A DNA stretch of 64,000 bases from Pseudomonas nitroreducens TX1 (GCF_000313755.1 NZ_AMZB01000101.1:41430-105429), one strand, 5' to 3'. Shown: positions 1-8,085, numbered from the stretch's first letter. Program-made: numbers and translations. Notes: generated by a model from the sequence alone, not told the origin.

Positions 1-1047
1 ATGCAGGTCGCTGTCACCGACCTTGCCGTTGAAGTTCTCGTAGTGGAATTGCGCACCGGCGGGATCGTGCAGCTCCGCCTTCAAGCGGCCATCGGTCGCG
101 TAGGCCGGGGTATCGGGCAGGGTCACGCCGGTGAGCGGAAAGAGATTGGCCATGCTGGTCCCGGCCAGCTTCAGGCGCAGGTCCAGGGCACCGAGGTTCA
201 GCGGGTCGACCAGCGTGCCGACGATGCTCGCACGCGTGCTGCCGGCAGACACATCGGCCTGCACCGGGAAGGGCCGGGCCGCATCCTGCAGGGCGAGCAT
301 GCCACCGACCTTGCCGGAGCCACTGAGCGGGAGTCCCTTGTACTGGCCCTTGAGCTTCCAGCCGAACACGTAGTCCTGGGTGCCGGCCCTCTCGCCGCCG
401 GCCAGCGCCTTGCCCGCCAGCTGGCCGAAGGGTACCGGCTTGCCAAGCGGATCAACCACCAGCTCCAGGCGGGTCTTCAGGGTCTGGTCATCGAGGGTGA
501 CGCTGCCCTTGTCGAAGCCGATCTCGCCGATGTCCAGCGTCCACGAGGACTTCTCGGGCAGGGCGTCGGGGTCCTCTTCTTTCTTCGGCAACTCGAAGGT
601 CCAGGTCGCCCGCCCATCCGCGAGCCGCAGGAGATCGGCGCTGGGTCGGGTGAGGACGATCTGCGGAATGCGCACGGTCTGCCACAGCAGCGGCAACGGG
701 GCGAGCCGGAACTCCACCTTCTCCAGGCTGGCGAACAGGTTCTTGCCCGAAAGCGCCGAGTGCGTCTTGCCGGCCGCCCAGTCGGGGTTGCCCAGGGTGA
801 TATCGGCGGCGCTGAAATGCGGCCACGGCACATAGGCACGCCAGCCGCCTTCTGCGGGTTCCGTGCGCCAGAAAACCTGCAGGTCGCCGTTGATGGCGAA
901 GGTGCGGCCCAACTCAGTGGACACTTTCTCATTGATGGTCGGCTTCAGCCGGTTCCAGTCGAAGGTGGCGATGAAGACCACCAGTGCAGCGATCACCGCG
1001 AGGATACCGAGGAAGACCCAAAGGCAGATTCTTTTCCCGCGCGTCAT
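1..1047 (-). CDS. AsmA-family protein (3' end beyond window)
   Basis: The reading frame opens with ATG at 1047 and runs without a stop to base 1, giving about 349 visible residues; the C-terminus lies outside the window. The protein starts MTRGKRICLWVF and has one N-terminal membrane anchor (about residues 7-28), followed by the FDWNRLKPTINEKVS stretch typical of AsmA-family N-termini and then beta-rich sequence. AsmA-like proteins are bridge-like or assembly factors of the inner membrane/periplasm that influence outer-membrane lipid and protein homeostasis. It is divergent from the bacterioferritin gene across about 300 bp. Family assignment is from sequence pattern; the specific role is unknown. 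Confidence 0.8.
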   Translation of the reverse strand, partial: MTRGKRICLWVFLGILAVIAALVVFIATFDWNRLKPTINEKVSTELGRTFAINGDLQVFWRTEPAEGGWRAYVPWPHFSAADITLGNPDWAAGKTHSALSGKNLFASLEKVEFRLAPLPLLWQTVRIPQIVLTRPSADLLRLADGRATWTFELPKKEEDPDALPEKSSWTLDIGEIGFDKGSVTLDDQTLKTRLELVVDPLGKPVPFGQLAGKALAGGERAGTQDYVFGWKLKGQYKGLPLSGSGKVGGMLALQDAARPFPVQADVSAGSTRASIVGTLVDPLNLGALDLRLKLAGTSMANLFPLTGVTLPDTPAYATDGRLKAELHDPAGAQFHYENFNGKVGDSDLH

Positions 1048-1345
1048 ATCCGAAAACTCCCTGCTTGCCGCGTCGGTGGAAGCAGCGGAGCCCCCGCGCC
1101 GCTGCCGATAATCGTCGGCCGCCTGAGCATGCCGGGCCGGCATTCTCCCTTGGCCTGTGGTCTTGGACCAGCATAGCCAGCCGATGGCTCCCGTTAACTG
1201 CAAGACAATCGCAGCACGGCAAACAGCCAGGCAAAAAAACCAAACTTTCCGGCGCCACCAGGACTCACATCCCTTGTGACCCGATTCGCGCCGCGCGCCA
1301 ACGCAGCGCCGGCCCGTCACAAGGCCCGCCGTAAGGAGACAACTG

Positions 1346-1879
1346 ATGAACCAGGCACAACTGAGCGACGTCCAGACCCTGCGCGAACGAGCGCGCCGCA
1401 ACATAGAAGAAGGCGCCGTGACCGAGGGCTACCAGGCCGACCGGCAGACCGTACTGCGGCTGCTCAACGAGGCGCTGGCCACCGAACTGGTCTGCTACCT
1501 GCGCTACAAGCGCCACTACTTCATGGCCACCGGCCTGAAGGCGAGCGTGGCCGCCGCCGAATTTCTCGAACACGCCGGCCAGGAACTGCAGCACGCCGAC
1601 CAGCTGGCCGAGCGCATCATGCAGCTGGGCGGTGAGCCGGACTTCAACCCAAACGGGCTGACCCAGCGCTCCCATGCCGAATACGTGGCCGGCGCCAACC
1701 TGCGCGAAATGGTCACTGAGAACCTGGTCGCCGAGCGCATCGCCATCGACAGCTACCGCGAGATCATCGTCTACCTGGGCGATGCCGATCCGACGACGCG
1801 CCGGCTGTTCGAGGAGATCCTCGCCCAGGAAGAAGAGCACGCCGACGACATGGCGGACATCCTGCAAGACCTGAAGTAA
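1346..1879 (+). CDS. Bacterioferritin/ferritin-like diiron protein
   Basis: A 177-residue four-helix ferritin-like protein. The di-iron ligands are visible in two E-x-x-H helices plus partners: E47, E80/H83, E130 and E162/H165. Such proteins oxidise Fe(II) and store or sequester iron. The ATG at 1346 is preceded by a strong TAAGGAGA ribosome site at 1333-1340. It corresponds in position and sequence style to PAO1 PA4880, annotated as a probable bacterioferritin. It differs from classical Bfr by an N-terminal extension of about 30 residues, and no obvious haem-binding methionine could be assigned. A rho-independent terminator follows, so it is monocistronic. Confidence 0.88.
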   Translation: MNQAQLSDVQTLRERARRNIEEGAVTEGYQADRQTVLRLLNEALATELVCYLRYKRHYFMATGLKASVAAAEFLEHAGQELQHADQLAERIMQLGGEPDFNPNGLTQRSHAEYVAGANLREMVTENLVAERIAIDSYREIIVYLGDADPTTRRLFEEILAQEEEHADDMADILQDLK

Positions 1880-1897
1880 CCCTCTCCTGACCTCATC

Positions 1898-1921
1898 GAA
1901 GCCCGGCTCCGGCCGGGCTTC
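1898..1921 (+). terminator. Terminator after bacterioferritin gene
   Basis: Inverted repeat GAAGCCCGGC / GCCGGGCTTC with a 4-base loop, 19 bases after the stop codon. The T-run is weak. Confidence 0.75.
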
Positions 1922-2332
1922 GTGCTGTTGGCGCCGGCGCCGGAGGCCACCGTGGGAGCGGAAACAACCGCGATGCTTTCCTCCGGCGGCGGGCCTGTCC
2001 CGGACGGAGCCCCCTCCTACGAATCCCTGGGACATCCGTGCACCCCATCAGACTCCTGGGCCTGGTGGCCGCCAACCCTTATCCCAGAGCCTTTCCTCGC
2101 CAGCGCCTCACAAAGTATCTATAAATACGATACTAACAATCACAGCGATATCGCCCATCGAAGGCATTGATACAAGTCATTATTAAAAAATAAATACCTG
2201 ATTTATAAGTATTTTTATAACAATCATCGGCATCGATAGCGACTATCTTCCGGCATCGTTTTCCAATCGATAATCCAGAACAGATACTGAGCCCGTGTCC
2301 AACGAACTCCCCACTCTTTCTGGAGCCGCATC
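1922..2332. other. AT-rich intergenic/promoter region ahead of repeat protein 1
   Basis: No gene is supported here. Bases about 2105-2240 are strikingly AT-rich in an otherwise GC-rich window and contain the inverted repeat AGTATC (2114-2119) / GATACT (2129-2134), followed by AAATAC...GTATTT. Such islands often hold promoters bound by MvaT/H-NS-type silencers. A motif shared with the second repeat gene lies at 2253-2276. Confidence 0.5.
2253..2276 (+). promoter_or_regulatory. Shared upstream motif, copy 1
   Basis: GCATCGTTTT, two bases, AATCGAT, then ATCC within 24 bases, about 57 bp before the ATG of repeat protein 1. The same ordered words occur about 58 bp before the second repeat gene at 3350-3374. 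The conserved distance to both start codons suggests a common operator or promoter element; the binding protein is unknown. Confidence 0.45.
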
Positions 2333-3100
2333 ATGAAACGCACCCTCGTACTTGGCTTTGCCCTCTCCGTACTTGCTGCCAATGCCGCTTTCGCCGGCTC
2401 CCAGCAGGACTCCCCTGTAATCAATGCCAGCCAGACCCAGGTTCTGGTTCAGGAAGGCGCCGAACGCAGCCTGGGTCAACAGCAGAAACTGCTGGACGCG
2501 GCCAAGGCCCGTATCGCCGAAAACGGTTCCAGCCAGTCGGTCGATCGCCTGATCCAGAAAATGAACGTGGCCGAGAATGGCTCCAGCCAGACCGTCGAAC
2601 GCCTCCACAAGCAACTGGGCGTGGCTGAAAACGGTTCGAGCCAAACCATCGACCGGCTGCACAGCGAGATGAGCGTTGCAGAAAACGGTTCGAGCCAGTC
2701 GGTTGACCGCCTGCATCAGGCAATGAGCGTCGCCGAGAATGGCTCCAGCCAGACCGTCGACCGCCTGCACAAGCAACTGGGCGTAGCTGAAAACGGCTCG
2801 AGCCAAACCATCGACCGGCTGCACAGCGAGATGAGCGTTGCAGAAAACGGTTCGAGCCAGTCGGTTGACCGCCTGCATCAGGCAATGAGCGTCGCCGAGA
2901 ATGGCTCCAGCCAGACCGTCGACCGCCTGCACAAGCAACTGGGCGTAGCTGAAAACGGCTCGAGCAAAACCATCGACCGTCTGCACAGCGACATGAGCGT
3001 TGCCGAAAACGGTTCCGAGCACACCGTCGACCAACTGCACAGCAACATGGTGGCCGAATCCGGTGGCGATACCGTCTTCGATGCCCACCTGAAGGCATGA
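2333..3100 (+). CDS. Exported protein of ten 18-residue tandem repeats
   Basis: A 255-residue protein with a clear Sec signal peptide (residues 1-21, cleavage after AAFA). After a 39-residue linker, residues 61-239 form ten units with an 18-residue period, consensus VAENGSSQTVDRLHKQLG, differing mainly at the last four to eight positions. Nearly every unit keeps A-E-N-G-S and D-R-L-H, so one histidine recurs per unit. The tail (240-255, VAESGGDTVFDAHLKA) is shared with the next gene. The ATG follows a TCTGGAG ribosome site. I do not recognise a characterised family. The GSxxT(V/I)DRL core faintly recalls the GGDRT motif of small Pseudomonas periplasmic proteins such as PtrA, but that is not an assignment. 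Likely periplasmic or secreted. Confidence 0.85.
   Translation: MKRTLVLGFALSVLAANAAFAGSQQDSPVINASQTQVLVQEGAERSLGQQQKLLDAAKARIAENGSSQSVDRLIQKMNVAENGSSQTVERLHKQLGVAENGSSQTIDRLHSEMSVAENGSSQSVDRLHQAMSVAENGSSQTVDRLHKQLGVAENGSSQTIDRLHSEMSVAENGSSQSVDRLHQAMSVAENGSSQTVDRLHKQLGVAENGSSKTIDRLHSDMSVAENGSEHTVDQLHSNMVAESGGDTVFDAHLKA
2513..3049 (+). repeat. 54-bp coding tandem repeat array
   Basis: Ten 54-bp units encode the 18-residue repeats. Three consecutive unit types (ending KQLG, SEMS, QAMS) recur as a near-identical 162-bp block, indicating a recent duplication of three units at a time. This array is prone to slippage and copy-number variation. Confidence 0.85.
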
Positions 3101-3131
3101 AGCTCCAGGCAGTACACCGCAAGGTGAGAGA

Positions 3132-3154
3132 AAAGCCCGGTCCCGCCGGGCTTT
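3132..3154 (+). terminator. Terminator after repeat protein 1
   Basis: AAAGCCCGG / CCGGGCTTT stem with a 5-base loop, 32 bases after the stop codon, followed by a pyrimidine-rich CTTATC. Confidence 0.8.
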
Positions 3155-3431
3155 CTTATCGCTCGAAACCCGCGCAACCCCGCCATCGATATCAGGCCAG
3201 CCGCGATTTGTAACGGCATCTTGCCTGAAAGCTGCTCAAGCATGCTTGAAAACGCCGCCCTAGAGCGGTTTTCGTCGTTCCATCATTGACGGCGATAGTT
3301 GAAATTAGCCGGCTAAATAATCGACAACACTGATGCTCTGTATTACCCAGCATCGTTTTTAAATCGATTTATCCGAAGGGAAAATAACCCTGTAGCCAAA
3401 ACATTCCGCCCCCCTTTCGGAGCCACACCCC
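3155..3431. promoter_or_regulatory. Upstream region of repeat protein 2
   Basis: No gene is supported. A perfect 12-bp palindrome TTAGCCGGCTAA lies at 3305-3316. The ordered words GCATCGTTTT, AATCGAT, ATCC lie at 3350-3374, matching the element ahead of repeat protein 1. The terminator plus this block suggests that each paralogue has its own promoter. Confidence 0.45.
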
Positions 3432-3926
3432 ATGAAAACCAAGATCGCCCTCAGCCTTGCACTGACTTCCCTGATGACCGCCAGCGCCGTCTTCGCCGCC
3501 CCGGCCATCCTCAACAACGGCCCGCGCAGCACCGAGCAGCTCCAGCAACAGAGCGCCGAAGCCCGCGTTGCCGCCAACGGCGCCGAGCGCACCATCGATC
3601 GCCTGCACAAGCAGATGGGTGAAGGTCGCGTCGCCGATAACGGTTCCGAACGCACCATCGACCGCCTGCACAAGCAAATGGACGAGGCCCGCGTCGCCGA
3701 CAACGGTTCCGAACGCACCATTGACCGCCTGCACAAGCAAATGGACGAGGCCCGCGTCGCCGACAACGGCTCCGAGCGCACCATCGACCGCCTGCACAAG
3801 CAGATGGATGACGTCCGCGTAGCCGAGAACGGCTCCGAGCACACCATCGACAAGCTGCACGGCAACATGGTCGCCGAGTCCGGTGGTGACACCGTGTTCG
3901 ACGCCCACCTCAAGCGTGTTTCCTGA
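3432..3926 (+). CDS. Exported protein of five 21-residue tandem repeats
   Basis: A 164-residue paralogue of the preceding gene. The signal peptide is residues 1-22 (cleavage near AVFA-APA). Residues 45-146 hold five units of a 21-residue period, consensus RVADNGSERTIDRLHKQMDEA, then the same tail VAESGGDTVFDAHLK. Compared with the 18-residue version each unit gains three residues (type DEA/R) and is more charged. N-G-S, T-I-D-R-L-H and the terminal domain are conserved between paralogues, so those are probably the functional positions. No known family is recognised; periplasmic or extracellular location is inferred from the signal peptide. Confidence 0.85.
   Translation: MKTKIALSLALTSLMTASAVFAAPAILNNGPRSTEQLQQQSAEARVAANGAERTIDRLHKQMGEGRVADNGSERTIDRLHKQMDEARVADNGSERTIDRLHKQMDEARVADNGSERTIDRLHKQMDDVRVAENGSEHTIDKLHGNMVAESGGDTVFDAHLKRVS
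3564..3869 (+). repeat. 63-bp coding tandem repeat array
   Basis: Five units of 63 bp (last one shortened) encoding the 21-residue protein repeats; the central units are almost identical at the DNA level. Confidence 0.85.
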
Positions 3927-3956
3927 TCGGCACGAAATACGCCGAACAGGCGAAAG

Positions 3957-3982
3957 AAAAGCCCGGCATCTGCCGGGCTTTC
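3957..3982. terminator. Bidirectional terminator
   Basis: AAAGCCCGGCA / TGCCGGGCTTT stem with a 2-base loop, A-rich before and T-rich after, between the convergent repeat-protein-2 gene and the MFS gene. It can serve both strands. Confidence 0.8.
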
Positions 3983-4007
3983 TCATTTCTGCGCTGGCGC
4001 AATCCGA

Positions 4008-5318
4008 TCAGTGTTTCGTCTCGCCTGCATCCGGCTCGCCATCGGAGCGGCCGATGCTCGCTGGCGCCTCCACCACCAGCTCCTCCGGCACCTCCTCGAC
4101 ACGCGGGTCCAGCGCAGCCGCCATCGGGCTGACGGTGTCGGGCATGGCCACGTGATGCAGCGGCGCCTCGTCGACACGGTGCACACCGGTCACGCGCTTG
4201 GGCTGCACCCAGAAGATCAGGATCAACGCATAGGCCGACACCAGCATGTAGAACATGCCCGGCCCGAAGTGGCGCATCATCGCGCCGGCAAACAGCGGGC
4301 CGATACAGGCGCCGACGCCGTAAGTGGTCAGCAGCATGGCCGATAGCGCCACCCGCCGGGACTGCTCGACGTGGTCGTTGCCCAAGGCCACGGCCAGCGG
4401 ATAGAGGGTGAACAACAGCATGCCGGTGACGAAACCGTTCACCAGCAGCAAGGTGTACGGCAACTCGATCAGCCCCCACATCGGCACTGCGGCCAGGCAC
4501 AGCAGCAGGGCGTTGACGCGGATCAGCCAGCTGCGGTTGACGCGGTCGGACAACCAGCCCAACGGCCACTGAGCGCAGAAGCCGGCGACAATGCACATGC
4601 CGACGAAGAAGCTCGACTGCGCGGTGTCCAGGCCGTTGCGCGCTGCATACACCGGCGCCAGGCCATAGAAGGCGCCGACCATCAGGCCGGCGACGAAGAT
4701 GGTGCCCAGCGACTGCGGCACGCGCTTCCAGAAGAAGCCGATCTCCAGCGGCGCCGCCACCAGCTTGGCCGGGTGCACGCGACGGGTCAGCGCCAGCGGG
4801 ATCAGGCAGGAGGAGAAGCAGATCGCGACCAGCAGCAGCGGCTTGTAATCCAGCGCCGGGCTCAGCGCCAGCAGGCCCTGGCCGACCACCAGGCCGGCGT
4901 CCACCGCCACCATGTAACCGGCGAACACCTTGCCGCGCTGGTGCCCTTCGGCCTGCTCGTTGAGCCAGCTCTCGATCACCATGTACTGGTTCATCATCAC
5001 CGCGCCCATGACAAAGCGCAGGACGATCCACACCTCCAGTTGCGAGACCAGCGCGTGGATCAGCACGATCACCGTCGCCATGCCGGCACAGGCGACGTAG
5101 GAGCGGATGTGGCCGAAGCCGGCGATCAGCTTGTGGCCGAACTTGCCGCCACAGACCAGGCCGAAGTAGTAAGCCGCCATCAGGCCGCCGACCCAGAGGT
5201 CGCTGACGCCTTCCTGGGTCAGGCGCAGGCCCATGTAGGTGGTGAACAGGCCGGAGCCGGCGAGCATCAGCAGCGTGGCGGTATAGAGTGCAGGGAACGT
5301 GACGAGCGGGCTGAACAT
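4008..5318 (-). CDS. MFS transporter, YcaD-like
   Basis: A 436-residue major facilitator with about 12 membrane helices and a long acidic/proline-containing cytoplasmic tail of about 65 residues. ATG at 5318 (MFSPLVTFPALYTATLLMLAG) is chosen because the first helix begins directly there; an upstream in-frame extension of 35 residues has no membrane or domain character. Residues of the type YYFGLVCGGKFGHKLI and FVMGAVMMNQYMVIESWLN match the YcaD/UPF0226 group of drug/metabolite efflux-like MFS proteins. Substrate unknown. It is convergent with the repeat genes and divergent from a small gene. Confidence 0.85.
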   Translation of the reverse strand: MFSPLVTFPALYTATLLMLAGSGLFTTYMGLRLTQEGVSDLWVGGLMAAYYFGLVCGGKFGHKLIAGFGHIRSYVACAGMATVIVLIHALVSQLEVWIVLRFVMGAVMMNQYMVIESWLNEQAEGHQRGKVFAGYMVAVDAGLVVGQGLLALSPALDYKPLLLVAICFSSCLIPLALTRRVHPAKLVAAPLEIGFFWKRVPQSLGTIFVAGLMVGAFYGLAPVYAARNGLDTAQSSFFVGMCIVAGFCAQWPLGWLSDRVNRSWLIRVNALLLCLAAVPMWGLIELPYTLLLVNGFVTGMLLFTLYPLAVALGNDHVEQSRRVALSAMLLTTYGVGACIGPLFAGAMMRHFGPGMFYMLVSAYALILIFWVQPKRVTGVHRVDEAPLHHVAMPDTVSPMAAALDPRVEEVPEELVVEAPASIGRSDGEPDAGETKH

Positions 5319-5632
5319 GGCAGGTCCGGCAGCAGAAAGGAACGAAGGGTGTGGCGGCAGAAACCGGCCGTCCGGACATCGGACAGCGCCGGCGAGGCAA
5401 AGATCACATGCCTGCACCGCCAAGCATTATGGTCGGCAGCCGGCCCGCCGGCTATCGGCCGCGCGCCCGCCGGGACCCGGTCGGGAGATGGCGATCCGCA
5501 TCCTGCTGCGGGCAATGGGCGGGCGGGTTGCCACCGGTGCGACATCATGACCGTCCATCCGAAAGCAACTTGTTGAAATTTATTGGAAATACTCAGGTCG
5601 TAGGGTGCGTGCAGTTTTCAGGAGAACACCAC
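5319..5632. other. Intergenic region between divergent genes
   Basis: 314 bp between the MFS gene and the small gene at 5633. No gene is supported; the last 80 bases are AT-richer and probably carry the promoter of the small gene, but no convincing -35/-10 pair was identified. Confidence 0.4.
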
Positions 5633-5848
5633 GTGAACCACGCAACCCGTAGCCTGCGAAAGACCCTTGACGCCGTCGCTGCCAACAATGAAGCCACGGC
5701 CCTTGAAGTCATGCGGGCGGTCGAACAGGTCCAGGATGACCTGCTCCGACAGAAGCTGCTCAAGGCCGTCCATCATCTCAACCTGGACGCCGCCGAACTG
5801 CGCGCCCTGCGTGAAGAGATCGCCTCACCGCTGACCCGTCGCGCCTGA
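5633..5848 (+). CDS. Small hypothetical helical protein
   Basis: 71 residues (first residues MNHATRSLRKTLDAVA) starting at GTG 5633, preceded by a good CAGGAGA ribosome site at 5619-5625. The longer upstream reading frame is unlikely because it crosses this site. The protein has no signal peptide or membrane helix, is rich in Leu/Ala/Glu/Arg, and is predicted by eye to be two or three amphipathic helices. No family is recognised; cytoplasmic location is inferred. Confidence 0.7.
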   Translation: MNHATRSLRKTLDAVAANNEATALEVMRAVEQVQDDLLRQKLLKAVHHLNLDAAELRALREEIASPLTRRA

Positions 5849-5854
5849 TTCGCC

Positions 5855-6931
5855 TCAGGCGATGGCCGGCTGTGTCGGCCGGCGGTGAACCCAGATGCGC
5901 TTGAGCACCGTGGCGAACTGCGCCGACAGCCGGCCGCTGTTATAGGTCTGGCCATAGCGCGCGGCAATCGCCTGCACCGCCTTCGACAGCTGCGCATAAC
6001 GGCGCGCCGGCAGGTCCGGATAGAGGTGATGCTCGATCTGGTGGCTGAGGTTGCCGGTAAGGATATGGAACAGCGGCCCGCCCTTCAGGTTGCTCGACCC
6101 GCGCAACTGGCGCAGGTACCAGTGGCCGCGCGTCTCGCCCTGCAGCACCTCGGGCGGGAACACCGCCGCCTTTTCGGTGAAGTGGCCGCAGAAGATCACG
6201 GTGAAGGTCCACAGGTTGCGCAAGAGGTTGGCGATCACATTGCCCAGCAGCACCGCGCCGAAAGCGCCGGTGAACAGCCCGAGCAGCGGGAAAACCCCGT
6301 AATCCTTCACCCACTGGCGGCCGACCTTGGCGTTGAACTGGCGCAGCAGCGGGCGCAATTCCTCCTTGCTCATCCGCCCTTTAACATACTTGTCCAGGCG
6401 CAGGTGCTGCACCGCCACGGCGTACTGGAACAGCAGCGCCTGCAACGTCACCCACAGCGGCTGCCAGCGATAGAACGGCTTCCATTTCTGCTCGGGGAAC
6501 AGCCGCACCACGCCATAACCCACGTCGTCGTCCATGCCCAGCACATTGGTGTAGGTGTGATGCACATGGTTGTGCGTGTGCCGCCAGAAATCCGCGGGGC
6601 CGACGATGTCCCACTCGTACTGCCGCCCGGAGAATTCCGGGTCGTTCATCCAGTCGTACTGGCCATGCATGACGTTATGGCCCAGTTCCATGTTCTCCAG
6701 GATCTTGCCCAGCCCGAGCAGGAAGGTGCCCAGCAGCCAGGTGGGCGGGAACCAGCCGGCCATCAGCAGCGCGCGGCCACTCCAGCAGCAGAAGCGCACC
6801 GCCGCGCGGATGCGGCGGATGTAGCGGGCGTCGCTCTCGCCCAGATCATGCAGGGTGCGCTGGCGCAGGGCGTCCAGTTCGGCACCGAAGGCTGCCAGCT
6901 CGGCAGCGCTGAGGTCGCGGTCTTCACGCAT
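5855..6931 (-). CDS. desB: Acyl-CoA delta-9 fatty acid desaturase DesB
   Basis: A 358-residue membrane di-iron desaturase. The three histidine boxes are present: HNVMH (85-89), HTHNHVHH (118-125) and HQIEHH (297-302), with hydrophobic helix pairs between them. In P. aeruginosa DesB inserts a delta-9 double bond into exogenous saturated acyl-CoAs, using the adjacent reductase as electron donor. The ATG at 6931 is chosen over an upstream 49-residue extension that overlaps the reductase gene. It is the second gene of the reductase-desB operon controlled by DesT. Confidence 0.93.
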   Translation of the reverse strand: MREDRDLSAAELAAFGAELDALRQRTLHDLGESDARYIRRIRAAVRFCCWSGRALLMAGWFPPTWLLGTFLLGLGKILENMELGHNVMHGQYDWMNDPEFSGRQYEWDIVGPADFWRHTHNHVHHTYTNVLGMDDDVGYGVVRLFPEQKWKPFYRWQPLWVTLQALLFQYAVAVQHLRLDKYVKGRMSKEELRPLLRQFNAKVGRQWVKDYGVFPLLGLFTGAFGAVLLGNVIANLLRNLWTFTVIFCGHFTEKAAVFPPEVLQGETRGHWYLRQLRGSSNLKGGPLFHILTGNLSHQIEHHLYPDLPARRYAQLSKAVQAIAARYGQTYNSGRLSAQFATVLKRIWVHRRPTQPAIA

Positions 6932-6951
6932 GGCGGTGGCTTCCAGACTAT

Positions 6952-8052
6952 TCAGAGATCGACAGTCAGGTCGCCCTGGGGCGCGCTGACACAAATGCGG
7001 ATGGGCTGGCCGGGCTCGCTTAACAGCTCGCCGCTGCGCAGGTCGCGCACGCAGCCGCTGACCAGCGTGCAGGTACAACGGGTGCAGACGCCCTGGCGGC
7101 AGCCATGCACCGGACGCAGTCCATGGGACTCGGCCTGCTCCAGCAGGCTGCGGCGGCTGTCGCCGGCCACCTGCAGTGCGCTGCGGGCGAAGCGCAGGTT
7201 CACGGCTTTCGCCGGTTCGCGGTCGCCCCAGGCCGGCGGACTGAAGCTTTCGACCTGCAGGCTGCGGCTGCTCGCCCCCAGCGCTTGGCGCACGGTTTCG
7301 ACAAATCCGCCGGGGCCGCAGACCAGTACGTGGCGACCATCCAGATCGGCCACGTGCTCGCGCTGGAAACGCCCGGACAGCTCGCCCTCCAGCGCGGCAT
7401 CGCCGCTCAGTGCCCAGCGCAGCTCGAGGTTGGGGTATTGCCGCGCCAGCGCTTGAAGGCCCTCGACGAAGGCCTTCTGGCCGTGCTGGCGGACGTAGTG
7501 CAGCAGCGTGACAGGGCCGCCGTAACCGCGCGTCAGTGCCTCGCGCAGCAGACCGAGCAAGGGTGTCAGACCACTGCCTGCGGCCAGCAGCAGCACCCCC
7601 TGGTCATCGGTCGGCCAGCTCAGGTCGCCGTCCGCCTGGCCAAGCTCCAGCATTTCGCCGACGCACAGTTGTTGCAGCAGGAAAGTGGAAATCCGTCCGC
7701 CCGGTTGCCGCTTCACCGCGAACTCCAGGCAACCGTCCTCGGCGATCCGGGTGAGACTGTAGCTGCGGCTGTGGCGCACACCGTCGCGCTCGACGAACAG
7801 CTGCAGGTGTTGGCCAGGCCGCGCGCCGCGCCAGTGCGCGTTGGGGCGCAGGCGCAGTTCGAGCATGTCGTCCGCCACCCACCGCCGCGCCTCGACCCGC
7901 GCGAACACCCGGCGCAACGACCAGCCACGGTTGCACACGCGCAGCACGGCATCTACATCCGACTCGCGCAGCCACTGGCTATGCACCAGCGCGCGAAGCG
8001 GCGACAGCAGGGGCGAGATGAAACGCAGGCCCTCGAAGGGAAGCAGGGACAT
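6952..8052 (-). CDS. Ferredoxin-NAD(P)H reductase partner of DesB
   Basis: 366 residues from ATG 8052 (an upstream in-frame ATG at 8076 would add eight). It has an FAD-binding RSYSLT motif, an NAD domain (AAGSGLTPLL, then CGPGGF) and a C-terminal plant-type [2Fe-2S] site (CRQGVCTRCTC, with a further Cys downstream). It supplies electrons to the desaturase and is transcribed just before desB (20-bp gap). Start choice is uncertain: 8076 has a weak AAGTGA ribosome-like site, but that ATG sits inside a DesT operator palindrome. It is equivalent to PAO1 PA4889 by position. Confidence 0.88.
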   Translation of the reverse strand: MSLLPFEGLRFISPLLSPLRALVHSQWLRESDVDAVLRVCNRGWSLRRVFARVEARRWVADDMLELRLRPNAHWRGARPGQHLQLFVERDGVRHSRSYSLTRIAEDGCLEFAVKRQPGGRISTFLLQQLCVGEMLELGQADGDLSWPTDDQGVLLLAAGSGLTPLLGLLREALTRGYGGPVTLLHYVRQHGQKAFVEGLQALARQYPNLELRWALSGDAALEGELSGRFQREHVADLDGRHVLVCGPGGFVETVRQALGASSRSLQVESFSPPAWGDREPAKAVNLRFARSALQVAGDSRRSLLEQAESHGLRPVHGCRQGVCTRCTCTLVSGCVRDLRSGELLSEPGQPIRICVSAPQGDLTVDL

Positions 8053-8067
8053 GAAGGCGTACCAAAC

Positions 8068-8085
8068 AGTAAACATGTGTTCACT
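8068..8085. promoter_or_regulatory. DesT operator, reductase-proximal
   Basis: Imperfect palindrome AGTAAACATGTGTTCACT (reverse strand AGTGAACACATGTTTACT). It has the same architecture as the second site 43 bp away, in the divergent promoter of the desaturase operon and desT, matching the known DesT-regulated layout in P. aeruginosa. Confidence 0.75.

Noticed and set aside
1..1176. 391-residue plus-strand reading frame at the left edge
   Set aside because: It is antisense to the AsmA-family frame, which has a coherent membrane anchor and AsmA pattern; the plus-strand product has no domain.
2513..3049. Repeat protein as a curlin-type amyloid
   Set aside because: The unit lacks the curlin S-x5-Q-x4-N pattern and there are no csg-type secretion genes nearby.
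2243..3088. 281-residue minus-strand frame over repeat protein 1
   Set aside because: It arises from the repeat array read in reverse; it lacks a start context and signal.
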